DNA from: Molossus alvarezi
Taxonomy: Eukaryota; Chordata; Mammalia; Chiroptera; Molossidae
Assembly: GCA_037176705.1 (NCBI GenBank)
Contig: CM073890.1
Span: 94,478,591 to 94,542,590, forward strand
Direction: 5' to 3'
DNA: 64,000 bases
Made by a program: the position numbers and the translations under genes. Below are positions 1-11,660 of this stretch, one piece after another. The notes under the pieces are model-generated. The model saw nothing but the letters and a program-made list of their open reading frames with translations, ran no database searches and was not told the origin of the DNA. The number at the start of each line of letters is the position of its first letter. Position 1 is the first letter of the stretch.

Positions 1-17
1 AAAAGCAAGGGTTATTG

Positions 18-120
18 CCCTGGCAGGTTTGGCTCAGCGGTTGAAGTGTTGGCCTGAGGACCAGAGAGTCCCGGGTTCAGTTCCCATTAGGGGCACATGC
101 CCCCCCCACCCCCCCAAAAA
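18..120 (+). repeat. Ves SINE, 3'-truncated
   Basis: tRNA-derived head (GGCTCAGCGGTTGAAG) and B-box-like GGGTTCAGTTCC, then C-rich and A-rich tail. The CT-rich body is missing. Flanked by an imperfect duplication (AAAAGCAAGGGTTATT before, AAAGCAAGGGTATT after), so it is a real short insertion. Confidence 0.85.
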
Positions 121-426
121 AAAGCAAGGGTATTTTCTGAAGGTAAATATTGCTCAGTCTTGAAAATCTAAAGTTGAGCATTTTTAAATACTCTTTCTGA
201 TTAGTAGTCAGTCATCTGAAAACATTGCCTCAGAATCTTCTTACCTGACCACAGCGCTGTGTGACTGGGATGCCCCAGATCTTCGTGTGTGTTGCTGGTG
301 TTGCAGTGTCATCCTGCGTCCTTGCATGTGCCTTACTCCACATTTATCATGGGTGATTACTGGGGGGGTGGGGATTAAATAGTGAAATGTTATTATGACA
401 GAATTAAGAGTAGTTTTTCTTTCTTG

Positions 427-644
427 TTTTTTTTTTTTTTCTTTTTCTTTATTGATTTTAGAGAGATGGGGAGGGAGAGGGAAAGAGAGATAAAAACATC
501 AATGAGTGAGAACATTGACTGGCCGCCTCCTGCATGTCCCCCACTGGGGATTGGGCCCACAACCTGGGCATGTGCCCTGACCAGGAATGGAATCAACCTC
601 TTGGTGCATGGGTAGATGCTCAACCAGTGAGTCACACTGGTCGG
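427..644 (-). repeat. bat tRNA-derived SINE (AATCAATAAA-tail type)
   Basis: T-rich start (the A-tail in reverse), GA-rich body and a tRNA-like end close to GAGTCACACTGGTCGG. A perfect 9-bp duplication AGTTTTTCT lies at 412-420 and 647-655. Open frames of 60-80 codons here are translations of the SINE. Confidence 0.85.
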
Positions 645-2034
645 AGAGTTTTTCTCATTTTTAAACTTCCTTATTATCTAATAGAAAAGAGTAATTTGAA
701 TAAAAAAATAACCCTACAATGAAGTGATTAGAATTGTAATCATTTTAACTCTCAAATTTTTGACATATACTAGAAAGCCTAGCATCTTGCATTTAAAAGT
801 AAATAATGATACCCAACTATATAAAAAAATGCCAAAGACCTCTCAAAAATAGTATCTTCTTTTTCAAGTTGAGGAGTATGTTTTATTCTCAAAACTATCC
901 TATGGAGTCACTATTTCTATTCCCATTTACTGATGGGACTTGGGGTAACCAAGGGAGAGCATGTATTCACGTGCAGCTCTTCTCGGCTCCCGAGCCCACC
1001 CTGCACCTTACATATTTTACCTTACATTGCTTTGTAGCAGGTCACCAAACTCCGCTGTGTGTATATTGTGGCAATTTATCTGTTGAATTTTACTAATGTG
1101 TGAGGTTGAATTGTAATTACTCCGATTTTGAGTTAAGGGAATGAGCTCTTAAGATATAAATGATTAAGAAAAATATGATAAACATTTAAAACTGTATTTA
1201 ACTCCTTAGCATCATATACCAAAAGTTACTGTATTTAAAGGAGCAAAGGGTTACTTTTTCTTTAGATGTCCTAGAAAATATCTCCTACTTTAAACCTGGA
1301 GTTTTCACATTTTTAGAATTTAACTGTACATTTCTTGTCTAATAAAGCTATGAAATTATTAATAATTTGTTAAAATCCCACAAGGACTATGGAAATAGCT
1401 AAGCAGGATCTCCTTTATTTTGTAAATTAGTGGGGGTTGGGAGAGGAAATCCCATTTATCCAGTTTCACTAGGAAGTGAGGGATTCCATGAATGACATTT
1501 TCTGAAGGATGAACATTCCAGGCCAGGCCTATTTTTATGTTAATTATTATGTGGAAAGTCTTTTAAAAATTCATTTGCATGCCAGTGCCTTCCAAAACAA
1601 CACTGGGATTCTGAACCTAATTTAGCAGTTCCATTATGTGTCAGTTTATTTTTCATTTGCCTACTTTTTAGTTTCTTTTGCTATGGCGTCCTGTCATTTT
1701 GCCTATCTTATGTGATCCATTCCCCCACTAAACAATAAACAAACAAAACGCTTTTTATGCACTTTACTGCTTCTATACCTCTTTGGGTTACACCAATGAG
1801 GCTGTGGAGAACAATATGTTACAAAGCAGGCAATTGACTTTGAGCAAGGATCTCTTCTAGTAATGAAATTCTTGGATTTAACATTAGCTATTTTAAGCTC
1901 TTGGGGACACTTTTGCTTTTTTATTTTCCTCTGGAGGACTAAAGTTGCTGAATGACTGATTTTAATGTAAATAGATGTTATGAGTATACTAGCAATTTGT
2001 TTAAATGATTGGTTTGTGTTATTTTTTATTCAAG
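645..2034 (+). other. C3orf33 last intron, mostly unique
   Basis: AT-rich unique sequence leading into the C3orf33 terminal exon. It ends with a pyrimidine-rich stretch and acceptor AG at 2033-2034. Short frames inside it show no protein-like composition, and I see no other gene. Confidence 0.6.
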
Positions 2035-2424
2035 GGTAGATATTTCAGTGTGAGTCTGAATGAAGAAATCTTGAGAAGAGGTCTTGGCAAAACTGTTCTT
2101 GTTAAAGGGCTAAATCATGATTCTAAAATCTATTGGAAAATTCACAGAAATTTACTTAAAGCTGAATTAACAGCCTTAAAAAAAGGAGAAGGAATATGGA
2201 AGGAAGTATCTGAAAAGGAAAGTTATTTGGAAAAATTCAAAGGCTCCTGGAGAAAAATATGGAAAAAAGACAGTTATTTAAAAAAAATTGGATCAGATTT
2301 CAACCTGAAAAAAGAAAGTTACTATGACAAATTAAGAAGTACTTATGAAGCATGGAAAGACAACTCCTTAATACTGAAGTTTAGAGAACTTATGCGTAGC
2401 ATACACTTTCGTAGAAGAGAGTAA
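2035..2424 (+). CDS. C3orf33: C3orf33 homologue, terminal coding exon
   Basis: This is the last coding exon of the mammalian C3orf33 protein (also called AC3-33), recognised from a continuous match to my memory of the human C-terminus. Key blocks are YFSVSLNEEILRRGLGKTV near the exon start, LLKAELTALKKGEGIWKE in the middle, KKESYYDKLR, and LILKFRELMRSIHFRRRE just before the TAA at 2422-2424. The exon starts after the acceptor AG at 2033-2034, preceded by a T-rich tract, and is in phase 0; the upstream ATG at 2005 lies in the intron and is not the start. The 129 codons are intact with no frameshift. The family has an N-terminal membrane segment and a nuclease-like (SNase/OB) fold and has been linked to AP-1 signalling; biochemical function is poorly known. 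Upstream exons lie outside the window. The C-terminal part is very lysine-rich, as in orthologues. Confidence 0.92.
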   Translation, partial: GRYFSVSLNEEILRRGLGKTVLVKGLNHDSKIYWKIHRNLLKAELTALKKGEGIWKEVSEKESYLEKFKGSWRKIWKKDSYLKKIGSDFNLKKESYYDKLRSTYEAWKDNSLILKFRELMRSIHFRRRE

Positions 2425-2840
2425 AATATTCTAAGTTCTCTGGAGGTGATCTACTTTGAAAAGAGTAAAATATGTAAATATATGGATATTTTTCATTGTA
2501 TTGAAATGTTAATTTCCCCGGGAATGATCAAAGTTGTATTCTCATTGCATTTAAATATTTAAGAGATGATTGTTATAAAGGTAATATCAGAATAATTTAA
2601 ACAAATTGTGATTAATGTAATGTGCTTTTAGAAAAAATGAAACACTTTATAAAAATTTACCAGGTTGGAGGATATATACATGTAGTACTGATATTTGAAG
2701 AGAGAATTTAACTATGTATGGGGCATGGTGTTATTTTTAGTTATTTTGGTCATCCATATCTAATTTTTGTTTAAAGAGAATATTTATTCTTCCAGTTTTA
2801 TCAACTTTAATTATTTATAATAAAGGAACTGTTTATAATT
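2425..2840 (+). other. C3orf33: C3orf33 3'UTR
   Basis: AT-rich sequence from the stop codon to just past the AATAAA hexamer, with no interspersed repeat that I recognise. It is the expected 3'UTR of the gene, and cleavage would fall near 2840. The end is inferred from the signal, not from a transcript. Confidence 0.7.
2819..2824 (+). terminator. C3orf33: poly(A) signal AATAAA of C3orf33
   Basis: Canonical AATAAA about 395 bases after the stop codon, followed by a T-rich and GT-containing stretch (CATGTCTATGGCTATTC). No LTR or SINE supplies this hexamer. Confidence 0.7.
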
Positions 2841-2902
2841 CATGTCTATGGCTATTCTTTTCTCTCATCTGCATACTGTTTGGAAATTTGGGACAGTGCT
2901 AT

Positions 2903-3590
2903 TGATACTGTTATAATTAGCTAGTTATTAATAATAGGAAAGGAGCAAAAGAGGGTCCAGACATTATAAGCATGGCCATCTGGGCAGTTTCACCGGGAAC
3001 CTGCAAGTTTACACTCCCCAGGGAATCACCGATCCATTCCCTGCAAATCACTGGGGGAAGGGATCCAACAGAGGGGGAGGTGGACTCGTGCACAATGAAG
3101 TTGGGGTGATATAGGGAAGGTACTGACCTGTCAGTCTAGCCTGGGGAACCATGGATTGGCTAGAGAGGGTGCAGCCATTACAAGCCCACAAAAATTTGGG
3201 AATACAGAATCTCCCAGACAAAGGAACTTTCTTAGCTCTTGACTATGGGCTCTGGTTCCTCTGTATGACCCACTGCCATTTGGAGCCCACATGTAAAGGA
3301 CTACAGTTGGGAATACAAACTAAATTAACCTGATGCTGGATTAGACTGCAAATACGGAACGGGAACTCTGGGCAACAACTTTAATCCTAGCCCTGTTAAA
3401 GGCACAGCTGGACTTCTTCCTTGGCAGGACGAAGGGAAAGGGGACCTTGGAAACTCAGAGATTTAACTCCATGTAAATAAATGGCACTCATTGTCCCTTG
3501 TGAGACTCAGAAAATCACTTTTCTTATGATATCACAAAAAGCCCACTTCCCCCAGCAACAGGTGGGGACATGAGAGCTACCAGAGTTGTT
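2903..3590 (+). repeat. solo LTR, ERV1-type family A, copy 1
   Basis: It starts TGATACTG and aligns along its length with the elements at 6645, 41044 and 45845, sharing the segments ATAGGAAAGGAGC, CAAATCACTGGGGGAAGG, GGGAACTCTGGGC and AATAAATGGCACTCATT. The start codon of the family's short frame is lost here (ACG at the matching position near 3355). The poly(A) hexamer AATAAA is present. The 3' end is diffuse and no matching TSD was found, so the end is approximate. No internal retroviral genes flank it. Confidence 0.65.
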
Positions 3591-3840
3591 CACTTAAACC
3601 ATTCCTAGTAATAAAGAATGGCTAATGTTAGATGAGGAAGTCAAAAGCTTGAGGGTAATTATGAGGGAGATAATCCTGAGGATAAAAAACAATGTGCTTA
3701 GGATACCAGCAGAGAATAGAAAGAGGAGAAAAGCCTTATAACATTGTTGAGCTCCTAAAGTAGCCAACCCTTGAAAGATCTTACCTTCCAACTTCTCATT
3801 ATGTGAAATAGTAGATTTGTTTATTTTAAAGCCAGTTTGG
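3591..3840. other. unassigned spacer
   Basis: A 65-codon hydrophobic frame on the - strand (3594-3791) has no recognisable family and is probably chance. Otherwise unique sequence. Confidence 0.4.
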
Positions 3841-4083
3841 CCCTGGCCGGTTTGGCTCAGCGGTTAGAGCATGGGCCTGCGGTCCAGAGAGACCGGGGTT
3901 CAGTTTCCACTAAGGGCGCATACCTCGGTTGCAGTTTTTCCCCGGCTCCGGTTGGGGTTGTGCAGGTGGCAGCCAGTTGATGTGTCTTTCACATGGATGT
4001 TTCTCTCTCTGCCCCCCCCCACTCTATCTAAAGATAAATGGAAAAAAAAATGTCCTCGGGTGAGGATAAAAAAAAAAAAAAAA
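3841..4083 (+). repeat. Ves SINE, full length
   Basis: Complete copy: tRNA head CCCTGGCCGGTTTGGCTCAG, CT-rich body, GGTGAGGATAAAA and a long A tail. TSD AAAGCCAGTTTG on both sides (near 3829 and 4084). Confidence 0.92.
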
Positions 4084-4097
4084 AAAGCCAGTTTGAG

Positions 4098-6644
4098 TTG
4101 GTGAGTTGGTGTGAGGATTTGGCATAAACACATACTTGCTGCTAAAATCATCCTGACAATACAAAGCTTGTTTTACAACGCTGTTGTCAGGAATCACTAA
4201 CATCCACAATGTCTACAGACGTTTTTCTGAAGAACTTGCAATACTGACAAAAGTCAGAGGTATCATCTGGTCTAAATAGTTGACTCCTGTGAAAATCAAT
4301 AATACAGAATGAGAAGTTTACTGCTGCTGCCTGACTCCTGGTTAAAACATAAAGTGGATTTCCCAACATTAATTTATAGTGAGGTCACAAAATTTCCAAA
4401 GATTCTTTTTGATATGATTTTGTTTCATCACCTTTGGGGCAGGAAAAGATGTTATGTTACCAATTTGAGGTTTGTGTGCCTGATGCTTCAAAAGGCCAAT
4501 ATGCAAAATGTCAGTTTGGAGTAAGGAAAGGTTTAATGATGGAGAAAATGGGGCCTTAAAGCTTCCGCAAATCCATCTTACCAGAGACCAGAATTTGGGC
4601 TTCTTTTATGTGACAGGAAGGGAGAATGGACCGGGCTAGGGGTGTGTGATACCTAGGCCCCAACAAGGGTCCAAGGAAGAACATGAAATCTCTAAATCTT
4701 TTTGTTCCCTGGTTTCTTTGATCCCTGCTGATCTGAGTCTGGTCTTGAGACTCCTGCAATTCTTTGCCAAAAGCTCAAGCCTCAAGCAGAATCCTCTTAG
4801 TAATTACCATATCTGTAATTATTTGCAGGAACTATTTGCCTGAAGGTCATGGGAGAAGTGCAGGCTAGAATTAAGAAAGAGTCAGAGAGAACACGAGCAT
4901 TTCACTCTGTTACAGTGACATACTAGTTTTTATTACCTGGGTGTAATGCCTCAATAGCTTTTTGTTTTGTTTTAAGGGGATGTTTCATTTTTATTTACAG
5001 AGAAGTTAGAGTACATTTAAACTAGTTTTGTGGCAAGCTCTTGAGCCATTTGCATTTCCAGTTTGCCTCCAAATGTTGTCAGATCTCATCCTAGTTATCA
5101 CCGTAATTAGTTCTGAAGACCTTCAGCAGCTCAGCCAGTGTACAATTATCTTTCCAGTTAAGCCAGGTGAAGGCAAGGCTGGTGCAGTTCTTTCTATGGA
5201 CTAGATGATATGGTCTAACCTTTCCCTTGATGATATACTAGGAAACTCTGATTTTATGGACAAGGTAGGCAAGAAGAAAAATAGATCAATGGGACTCCTG
5301 TCATGTGCAGTCACCATTTGCTGCGTATTCTTGTTTTCCACTTACGCAGTGGCAGTGTTAATACCTACTTAAAGGTTAGAAAGAATCCCATTGGCAAGAA
5401 AATTTTATCTTGGCCTACAACCTGTTTTTCTGTTTGTCTCTGGTGTCTTATAAACCAGTTTGATGGCCCAAAGGCAAGGTGAACTAGATAATTGTAGAGA
5501 GGCTAGATCTTCATTGGAGATGTTTATAATAGGACCATTTGACAAAGTGGAAAAATCCCTTTTAGGCTGAATTTCGGACCAAAGCCCAGGTTCTTTACCT
5601 TCCTCAAATAGAGGATTTACTACTTCTTTGTCTCTCTCCTATCTTCAAAACAGAATCCATGATCACCCTTTTCCCCTTAGACTTCTTTCCTGTGGCATTT
5701 GGGTATCTAGGTCCCTTTACTTTTTAAATATATTTTCATCAAATGAATTTAGCTCTTATTGTTTTTATAGAGGATTGGATTTTTATGACCCTATTAATCT
5801 ATTTTCTTCTAGATCCACATTTTCTCTTTCAGGTTTATTTTTCGTTTTCCAATCATACTTCTTACATATGAGATGTTGACAGCAACACCTGCTTTATCAT
5901 AATTAATGATGAACAAAAGTTGGGAGAAGAGTGAAAACTATGCCCATTCACATGACCCAGTCCTGTTGTGATTGGGCAGCTGAAAGCATGGTCTAGCAAC
6001 AACCAGAAGGGGAAAACAACCAACCAAGGTCTTATATTTTGCTTTCTGTTTGTTGTATTGATGTTTCTGTTGGTTCCATCCGTGAGACAGGTGTGTAAAT
6101 GCTGGCTCTTCTCGGACACATTTGGTCATAGTTCTTGTTTCATGAGGGCTCTCTAGGGGCTCCCTATCATTGTCTCCTTTCTTGGAAGAAAGTCTTACCA
6201 CTTTCTCTCCCCACCTACTTAACTCCCAAGGCAGTTTAGTTTACAGCCTTTTACTTCTGGATCCCTACCATCTGGGATGTCAAGGACACATGAGTTTGCT
6301 TGTGGACGGTAACTGGGCTTAGGTCACTCGTGGATGTGTGTGTTTGGAGGAATGTATTAGCAAGTCTGCTTCAATTCTGCCACTTCCCATGGTTTTAGTT
6401 CCACTTACAGGAAATGCATGTATTTCTATACTAAGTGAACTAAATGATGGGAATATAGGATATCCACCAGGTACTGCCTCTCTCTCTTTTCATGCTTCTT
6501 CATGTCTCAGGAAAGTCAGGTGCTGGCAGGTCCAGTAACTTAGCAAATGTCAAAAGATATAATCACTATTTCCTAACTTAGCGAAAATGGAATATACGGT
6601 ACCCTCAGTCTCGTAGAGAGGGGAGTGAGGTGCTAATGTCAACT
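4098..6644. other. intergenic, no gene recognised
   Basis: About 2.5 kb between the SINE and the next LTR. It contains several short frames on both strands with no family resemblance. Parts at 5.0-6.3 kb have the texture of an old degraded repeat, but I cannot place it. No promoter or RNA gene is visible. Confidence 0.4.
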
Positions 6645-7344
6645 TGATACCTTTACAATAATTTGGTTATTATTTAACAGGAAAGGAGTAAGGGAGAACT
6701 AAATAATATAAGCATGCCATTTATACAGCTTTGCCTGAAAACTAATTTAACACTTTCCAAGTCTATTCCCTGCAAATTGATGGGGGAAGGGACAGGAAAA
6801 AGGCAGTTTAGATGCATGCCTAGTAAGGTATGAATGATGTTGGGGGGTGCTCACCTGTCTGTCACACCTGGGAACAGGTAATTGGACAGAATAGGTGTGG
6901 CCACTGCAAAGGTACAAAACCTGAATATTTAATCTCCTGAACAAAGCAAGTTTCTCTCTCGTGCTGCTCTTGGCACTCAACCCTCTTGAGACTCCTGTTG
7001 TAGGGGGAATGTTCGCCTGTATTCACCATGTAGTCCACAGCCATATTGACTCCATGATGGACTGAACCTAGCCTGATACCTAATCTAGACCTGGCTGCAA
7101 CATGGAGAGGAAACTCTGGACACTGGTTTTATTTCTAGCTCTGCTGAATCCACAGCTGCATTTCCTTCAAGACTGGGTTAAAGGACATGGGACTTCACAA
7201 CCCAAAGAATATAATTCCAAGCCAATTAAAATTATTCATTCTCCTATGCGACACTTAGAAAATTCTTTTTCTGAAGATACTGCAAGAGACACCCGACTCC
7301 CACAAGTGTTGGGGAAATCTGGCACTGTGATTTCTCCAACGACA
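6645..7344 (+). repeat. solo LTR, ERV1-type family A, copy 2
   Basis: It starts TGATACCTTTACAATAA and is colinear with copies 1, 3 and 4. It keeps the shared ATG at 7102 followed by an 81-codon frame beginning MERKLWTLVLFLALLNPQ, which looks like a signal peptide (basic n-region, leucine core). The same start and leader occur in copies 3 and 4. TATA-like TATTTAAT lies near 6927. The polyadenylation hexamer is mutated (CCAATTAAAATT). The 3' end is inferred by alignment to copy 4; no clean TSD. Confidence 0.7.
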
Positions 7345-7347
7345 TAA
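7102..7347 (+). other. LTR-borne short ORF, leader-like, 81 codons
   Basis: Open frame inside LTR copy 2. Residues 1-20 resemble a secretory signal peptide and the rest is Ser/Lys-rich with no known domain. A 128-codon relative lies at 45698-46084 (-) in copy 4, and a shorter one, stopped after about 20 codons, in copy 3. Whether it is ever translated is unknown. It could be a chance frame of the LTR consensus, since the copies share ancestry. Confidence 0.35.
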
Positions 7348-7501
7348 TCTTCCTCCTTCCCTATGTATACGGGTGAGGGAAGGGATGGTTGCTGCACCAC
7401 AAGCTGTCCAACACCTCACTCTAGGACTTCTTCTCTTGGTTGTGAAATCTTCTAAATCAGCTTACCTTTCCCATCACTGAGAAAGCTTTGGGAATCTGCT
7501 G

Positions 7502-7511
7502 CCTGAAATGC
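7502..7511. repeat. left TSD of full-length L1 (10 bp)
   Basis: CCTGAAATGC, repeated exactly at 16415-16424. It brackets the whole L1 with its nested insertions. Confidence 0.8.
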
Positions 7512-7998
7512 TGTGTTTATTTTATTTTTTAATTTATTTTTGTTGCAGATGTTTCTCCTCTTTCCCCGCAGACACCCTCATCCCTATCCTGCCCCTCACC
7601 AAGCATTGTTGTCTATACCCATCGGTTATGCATACATGCACATAAGTTCTTTGGTTTATCACAATCCCCTCTCCTATGAGGTTTGTCAGTTTGAACCATA
7701 CACCTTACTGTGTCTCTAGGTCTGTTTTGTTCATGAGCTTTTCTGTTCATTATATTTCATAAATAAGTGAGATCATGTGGTATTTGGCTTTCTCCAATTG
7801 GCTTATTTCACTTAGCATAATACTCTCCAGTTCCCTTCATGTCATCTCAAAGGATACAAGATCTTTCTTTCTTACAGCTGCATAATGTTCCCTTGTGTAT
7901 ATGTACACTGCTTTTTTATCCACTCATTTATTGATGGACACTTTTGCTGCTTCCAGATCTTAGCAACTGTAAATAGTGCTGCTACAAACATGTGGGTA

Positions 7999-8010
7999 CA
8001 TATGTTCTTT
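7999..8010. repeat. left TSD of nested ORF2-less L1
   Basis: CATATGTTCTTT at 7999-8010 matches CATATATTCTTT at 10197-10208 with one mismatch. It sits inside ORF2 of the outer L1, whose sequence resumes in register on the far side. Confidence 0.85.
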
Positions 8011-10196
8011 TTTTTTTTTAAATCTTTATTGGTGAATGTAAAATGTATTACAGATGTTCCACATTTTTCCACCATTGACCCCCTCCTCCCCAATCCTGCC
8101 CCCGTCCCGCCTTTTCCCACACTATTGTCTGTGTCCATTGGTTATGCATATAAGTTCTTTGGTTTATTCCCCCCCGCCCCCGGCAACCCCTTTCCCTTTG
8201 AGGTTTGTCAGCCTAGCAATGAATTTGTACTTCTTAATCTCTTCACCTTTTTCACCCATTCCCCCAACCCGCTTCCCATCTGGCAACCAACAAAATGTTC
8301 TCTGTATCCATGAGAATGTTTCTGTTCTACCTGTTCATTTTGTTTGTAGATTCCATTGTTGATAGATATGTATTCATTGCCATTTTGTTTGTTCATATAT
8401 TTTATCTTTTTCTTCAAAAAAACCCTTCATCATTTCATATAATAATGGTTTGGTAGTGATGAACTCCTTTAACTTTTTCTTGTCTGGGAAAGTCTTTCTA
8501 TGGCCATCGATTCTAAATGACAGCTTTGCAGGATAGAGTAATCTTGGTTGTAGGTTCTTGTTTTTCATCACTCTGAATATTTCTTGCCACTCCCTTCTGG
8601 CCTGCAAAGTTTCTTTTGAGAAATCAGCTGACAGGCTTATGGGAACTCCCTTGTAGGTAACTAGCTGCCTTTCTCTTGCTGCTTTTAAGATTCTCTCTTT
8701 GTCTTGAACCTTTTGCATTTTGATGATGATGTGTCTTGGTGTGGGCCTGTTGGGGTTCATCTTGTTTGGGACTCTCTGTGCTTCCTGGGCTTGTATGTCT
8801 GTTTCCTTCACCAAGTTAGGAAAGTTTTCTGCCATTATTGTTTCAAACAGGTTTTCGATTCCTTGTTCTTGCTCTTCTCCTTCTGGCACCCCCAAGATGC
8901 GAATGTTGGCACGCTTGAAGTTGTCCCAGAGTCTCCTTACACTATCCTCATTCTTTTGGATTCTTTTTTCTTTTTGCTGTTCTCATTGGGCATTTTTTCC
9001 TTCCTTATATTCCAAATCAATGGTTTGCTTCTTGGATTTACGTACTCTACTATTGAAGCTGTGTAAATTATTCTTTATTTCAGTTAATGCCTACTTCAAT
9101 TCTGACTGTGCATCCATGATTTCTGACTGGTCTTTTTTTATGCTCTTGAGGCCCTCACTAAGTTCACTGAGGTTCTCACTAAGTTCATTGAGCATCCTTA
9201 TAAGCAGTATTTTGAACTCAGCATCTGTTAGGTTGCTTATCTCCATTTCACTTAGTTCTTTTCTTGGGGTTTTGTTCTGTTCTTTCATTTGGGACCTGTT
9301 TCTTTGTCTCCTCATTTTGGCTGCCTCCCTGTGTTTATTTCTGTGTATTACTTAACGAGAGGTATGGGGCTAGCTGAGACCAGATGCTGCTCATTTGAAA
9401 GAATTTAGGAAAAACCTGAAGCAGGATCCAAGACAGGCCAATCCTTTGGTTAAGCAAGTGGCAACAGCTTGGGTGGGCCTGAAAGGTGGGTGGGCCTGAA
9501 AGTTGGGTGGGGTGGGGTGAGGCCTCAGGGAGTCAGCAGGGCGGGGCTACCAGTGTGAGCCAGGTTGCTGGAGTCCCAGATATGGCAACTGTCTGCCGCC
9601 CCCAGGAAGGGCTCACCAAAGGAACAAAGGCTTCTGACAGCACGTTTTTCCCAGAGAAAGCCCCCTCTCCAGCCCTCGCTCCAGTGCCAAAGAGCTCAGT
9701 TCTTCCCTGTATGTCTCTGGTGCCCCTCAAGCTGCCTCCCCTCCAAGTTCAGAGGGAGAGAGTACGATAAGTCCATGCGCGGGCCCTTTAAGGAGCTGCC
9801 TGAGGCTCCAGCTGCCTCAGCTTCACTGAGCCTCAGTTCCTGCTGTTTTTTTCAGCCAGAAGTTATGGGGATTTCTCTTCCTGACACTGGAACCCTAAGC
9901 GGGGCACCTGGTGTGGGACAGGGATCCCTCAGTCCTCAGGAAGGACCTTCCCAGCCGAGGTATCCTCCTGATTTTTATCCGCCACACGTGGGTGTGGGAC
10001 CAGCCGGTCCCACCTCCACCCCTCCTACCAGTCTGGATGTGGCTGCTGCTTTAATTCCGTGGTTGTAGGACTGCCATTCAGCTTGATTTCAGGCGGGTTT
10101 GAATGATGGCTGTTCTGTAGTATAGTTGTAACTTTGATGTGGTTGTGGGAGGACGCGATACCGCGTTTACCTACCCGCCATCTTGACCGGAAGTCC
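8011..10196 (-). mobile_element. nested L1 with ORF1 but no ORF2 (HAL1-like)
   Basis: A complete insertion of 2,186 bp with its own TSD. On the - strand it runs from an L1 5' end (GACTTCCGGTCAAGATGGCG, near 10170-10195), a GC-rich 5'UTR (about 9320-10190) and ORF1 (9315 to 8374) straight into an L1 3'UTR (8011-8370) with an A tail at 8011-8021. The 3'UTR resembles that of the neighbouring L1 copies. ORF2 is absent, with an apparent junction near 8410-8430. Because 5' end, 3' end and TSDs are all intact, the deletion predates this insertion: the source RNA already lacked ORF2. Confidence 0.8.
8374..9315 (-). pseudogene. L1 ORF1 (RNA-binding protein) of the nested element
   Basis: ORF1p assists LINE retrotransposition as a trimeric RNA chaperone. 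Residues encoded at 9315-9094 form the N-terminal part with heptad-like Leu/Ile spacing (NELSENLSELSEGLKSI), the expected coiled coil. The part at 8895-8374 holds the RRM and C-terminal domain, with GVPEGEEQEQGIENLF, ARERQLVTYKG and ADFSKETLQARREWQEIF typical of ORF1p. The two parts share one frame but are separated by at least one stop (TAG at 9091-9093) and probably more before 8895, so no full protein can be made. The C-terminal KPLLYEMMKGFFEE precedes the junction with 3'UTR sequence. Confidence 0.85.
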
Positions 10197-10208
10197 CATA
10201 TATTCTTT
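10197..10208. repeat. right TSD of nested ORF2-less L1
   Basis: CATATATTCTTT, partner of 7999-8010. Confidence 0.85.
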
Positions 10209-11436
10209 CTGATTGGTGTTTCAAGATTCTTAGGCTATATTCCTAGAAGTGGGATCACTGGGTCAAATGGCAGTTCAATTTTTAATTTTTTGAGGAAACA
10301 CCATACTGTTCTCCATAGTGGCTGCACCAGTCTGCATTTCCACCAGCAGTGTACTAGAGTCCCCTTTCTCCACACCGTCGCCAGCACTTATTGTTTGATG
10401 ATTTGTTGATGGCAGCCATTCTGACAGGTGTGAGGTAACACATCATAGTCATTTTTATTTGAATCTCTCTTATGATTAGTGACATTGAGCATTTTTTCAT
10501 GTTTCTTGGCCATTTATATGTCCTCTTTGGAGAGGTGTCTCTTTAGGTCCTCTGTCCATTTTTTAATTGGGTTCTTTGTCTTCCTTTTGTTGAGTTGTAT
10601 GAGCACTCTATATATTTTGGAAATTAACTCCTTATCTGATGTATTGTTGGCAATTATGTTCTCCCATATAGTGGGTTTCCTTTCTATTTTGATGGTTGTT
10701 TCTTTCGCTGTAAAGACGCTTTTTAGTTTGATATAGTCCCATGTATTAATTTTTTCCTTTGTTTCTTTTGCCTTAGATGTTGTATTAATGAAAATTCTGC
10801 TGTGTGTGATGTCTGAAATTTTGTTGCCTACATTTTCTTCTAGGATTTTTATGGATTCATGAGTCACATTTAAGTCTTGTATCTATTTTGAGTTTATTCT
10901 TATGTATGGTGTAAGTTGGTGTTCTAGCTTCATTTTTTTTGCATGTAACTGTTGCATTAAACTATATGCCTGCTCTTGTGCTAGTACCAGACTGTTTTGA
11001 TTACAGTGCTTTGTACTATAACCTGATATCCAGTATTGTAATCCCTCCTTCTTTGTTCTTCTTTTTTAGGAATTGCTGTGGCTATTCAGGGTCTTTTTTG
11101 GTTCCATATGAACTTTGGAAGTATTTGTTCTAGTTTTGTGAAATATGTTGTTGGTATTTTGATGGTGATTGCATTGAATCTATAGATTGCTTTGGGTAGT
11201 ATGGACATTTTAATGATGTTAATTCTTCCAATCCATGAACAAGGTGTTTGCTTCCACTTTTTTATATCTTCCTCTATTTCTTTTTTCAATATTATGTAGT
11301 TTTCTGCAAATAGGTCCTTTAATACTTTGGTTAAGTTTATTGCTAGTCATCTTAATTTATTTGCCACAATGGTAAATGGGATTTTTTTTTTTAGTTTGTC
11401 TTTCTGTGAGTTCATTATTGGTGTATAAGAATGCCA

Positions 11437-11660
11437 TCGAGCCCGACCAGTGTGGTTCAGTGGTTGAGCCTTCACACATGCACCAAGAGTTCGCCAGTTT
11501 GATTCTCAGACAGGGCACATGCTCAGGTTGTGGGCCAAATTCCCAGCAGGGGGAATGCAGGAGACAACCAATCGATATTCTCTCTCATCAATGTTTTTAT
11601 CTCTCTCTCCTTCTCCCTTTCTCTCTCTCTAAAAATCAATAAAGAAAAAAATTAAAAAAA
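11437..11660 (+). repeat. bat SINE (AATCAATAAA-tail type)
   Basis: Head GCCCGACCAGTGTGGTTCAG, tail AAAAATCAATAAAG. Perfect TSD AAGAATGCCA at 11427-11436 and 11661-11670. It is inserted in L1 ORF2. Confidence 0.92.

Noticed and set aside
3594..3791. Hydrophobic 65-codon - strand frame
   Set aside because: It resembles a membrane segment but has no family, no conserved context and AT-rich composition; chance is enough.
8704..9355. Frames of 120 and 211 codons on the + strand
   Set aside because: Antisense of L1 ORF1; hydrophobic shadow translation.
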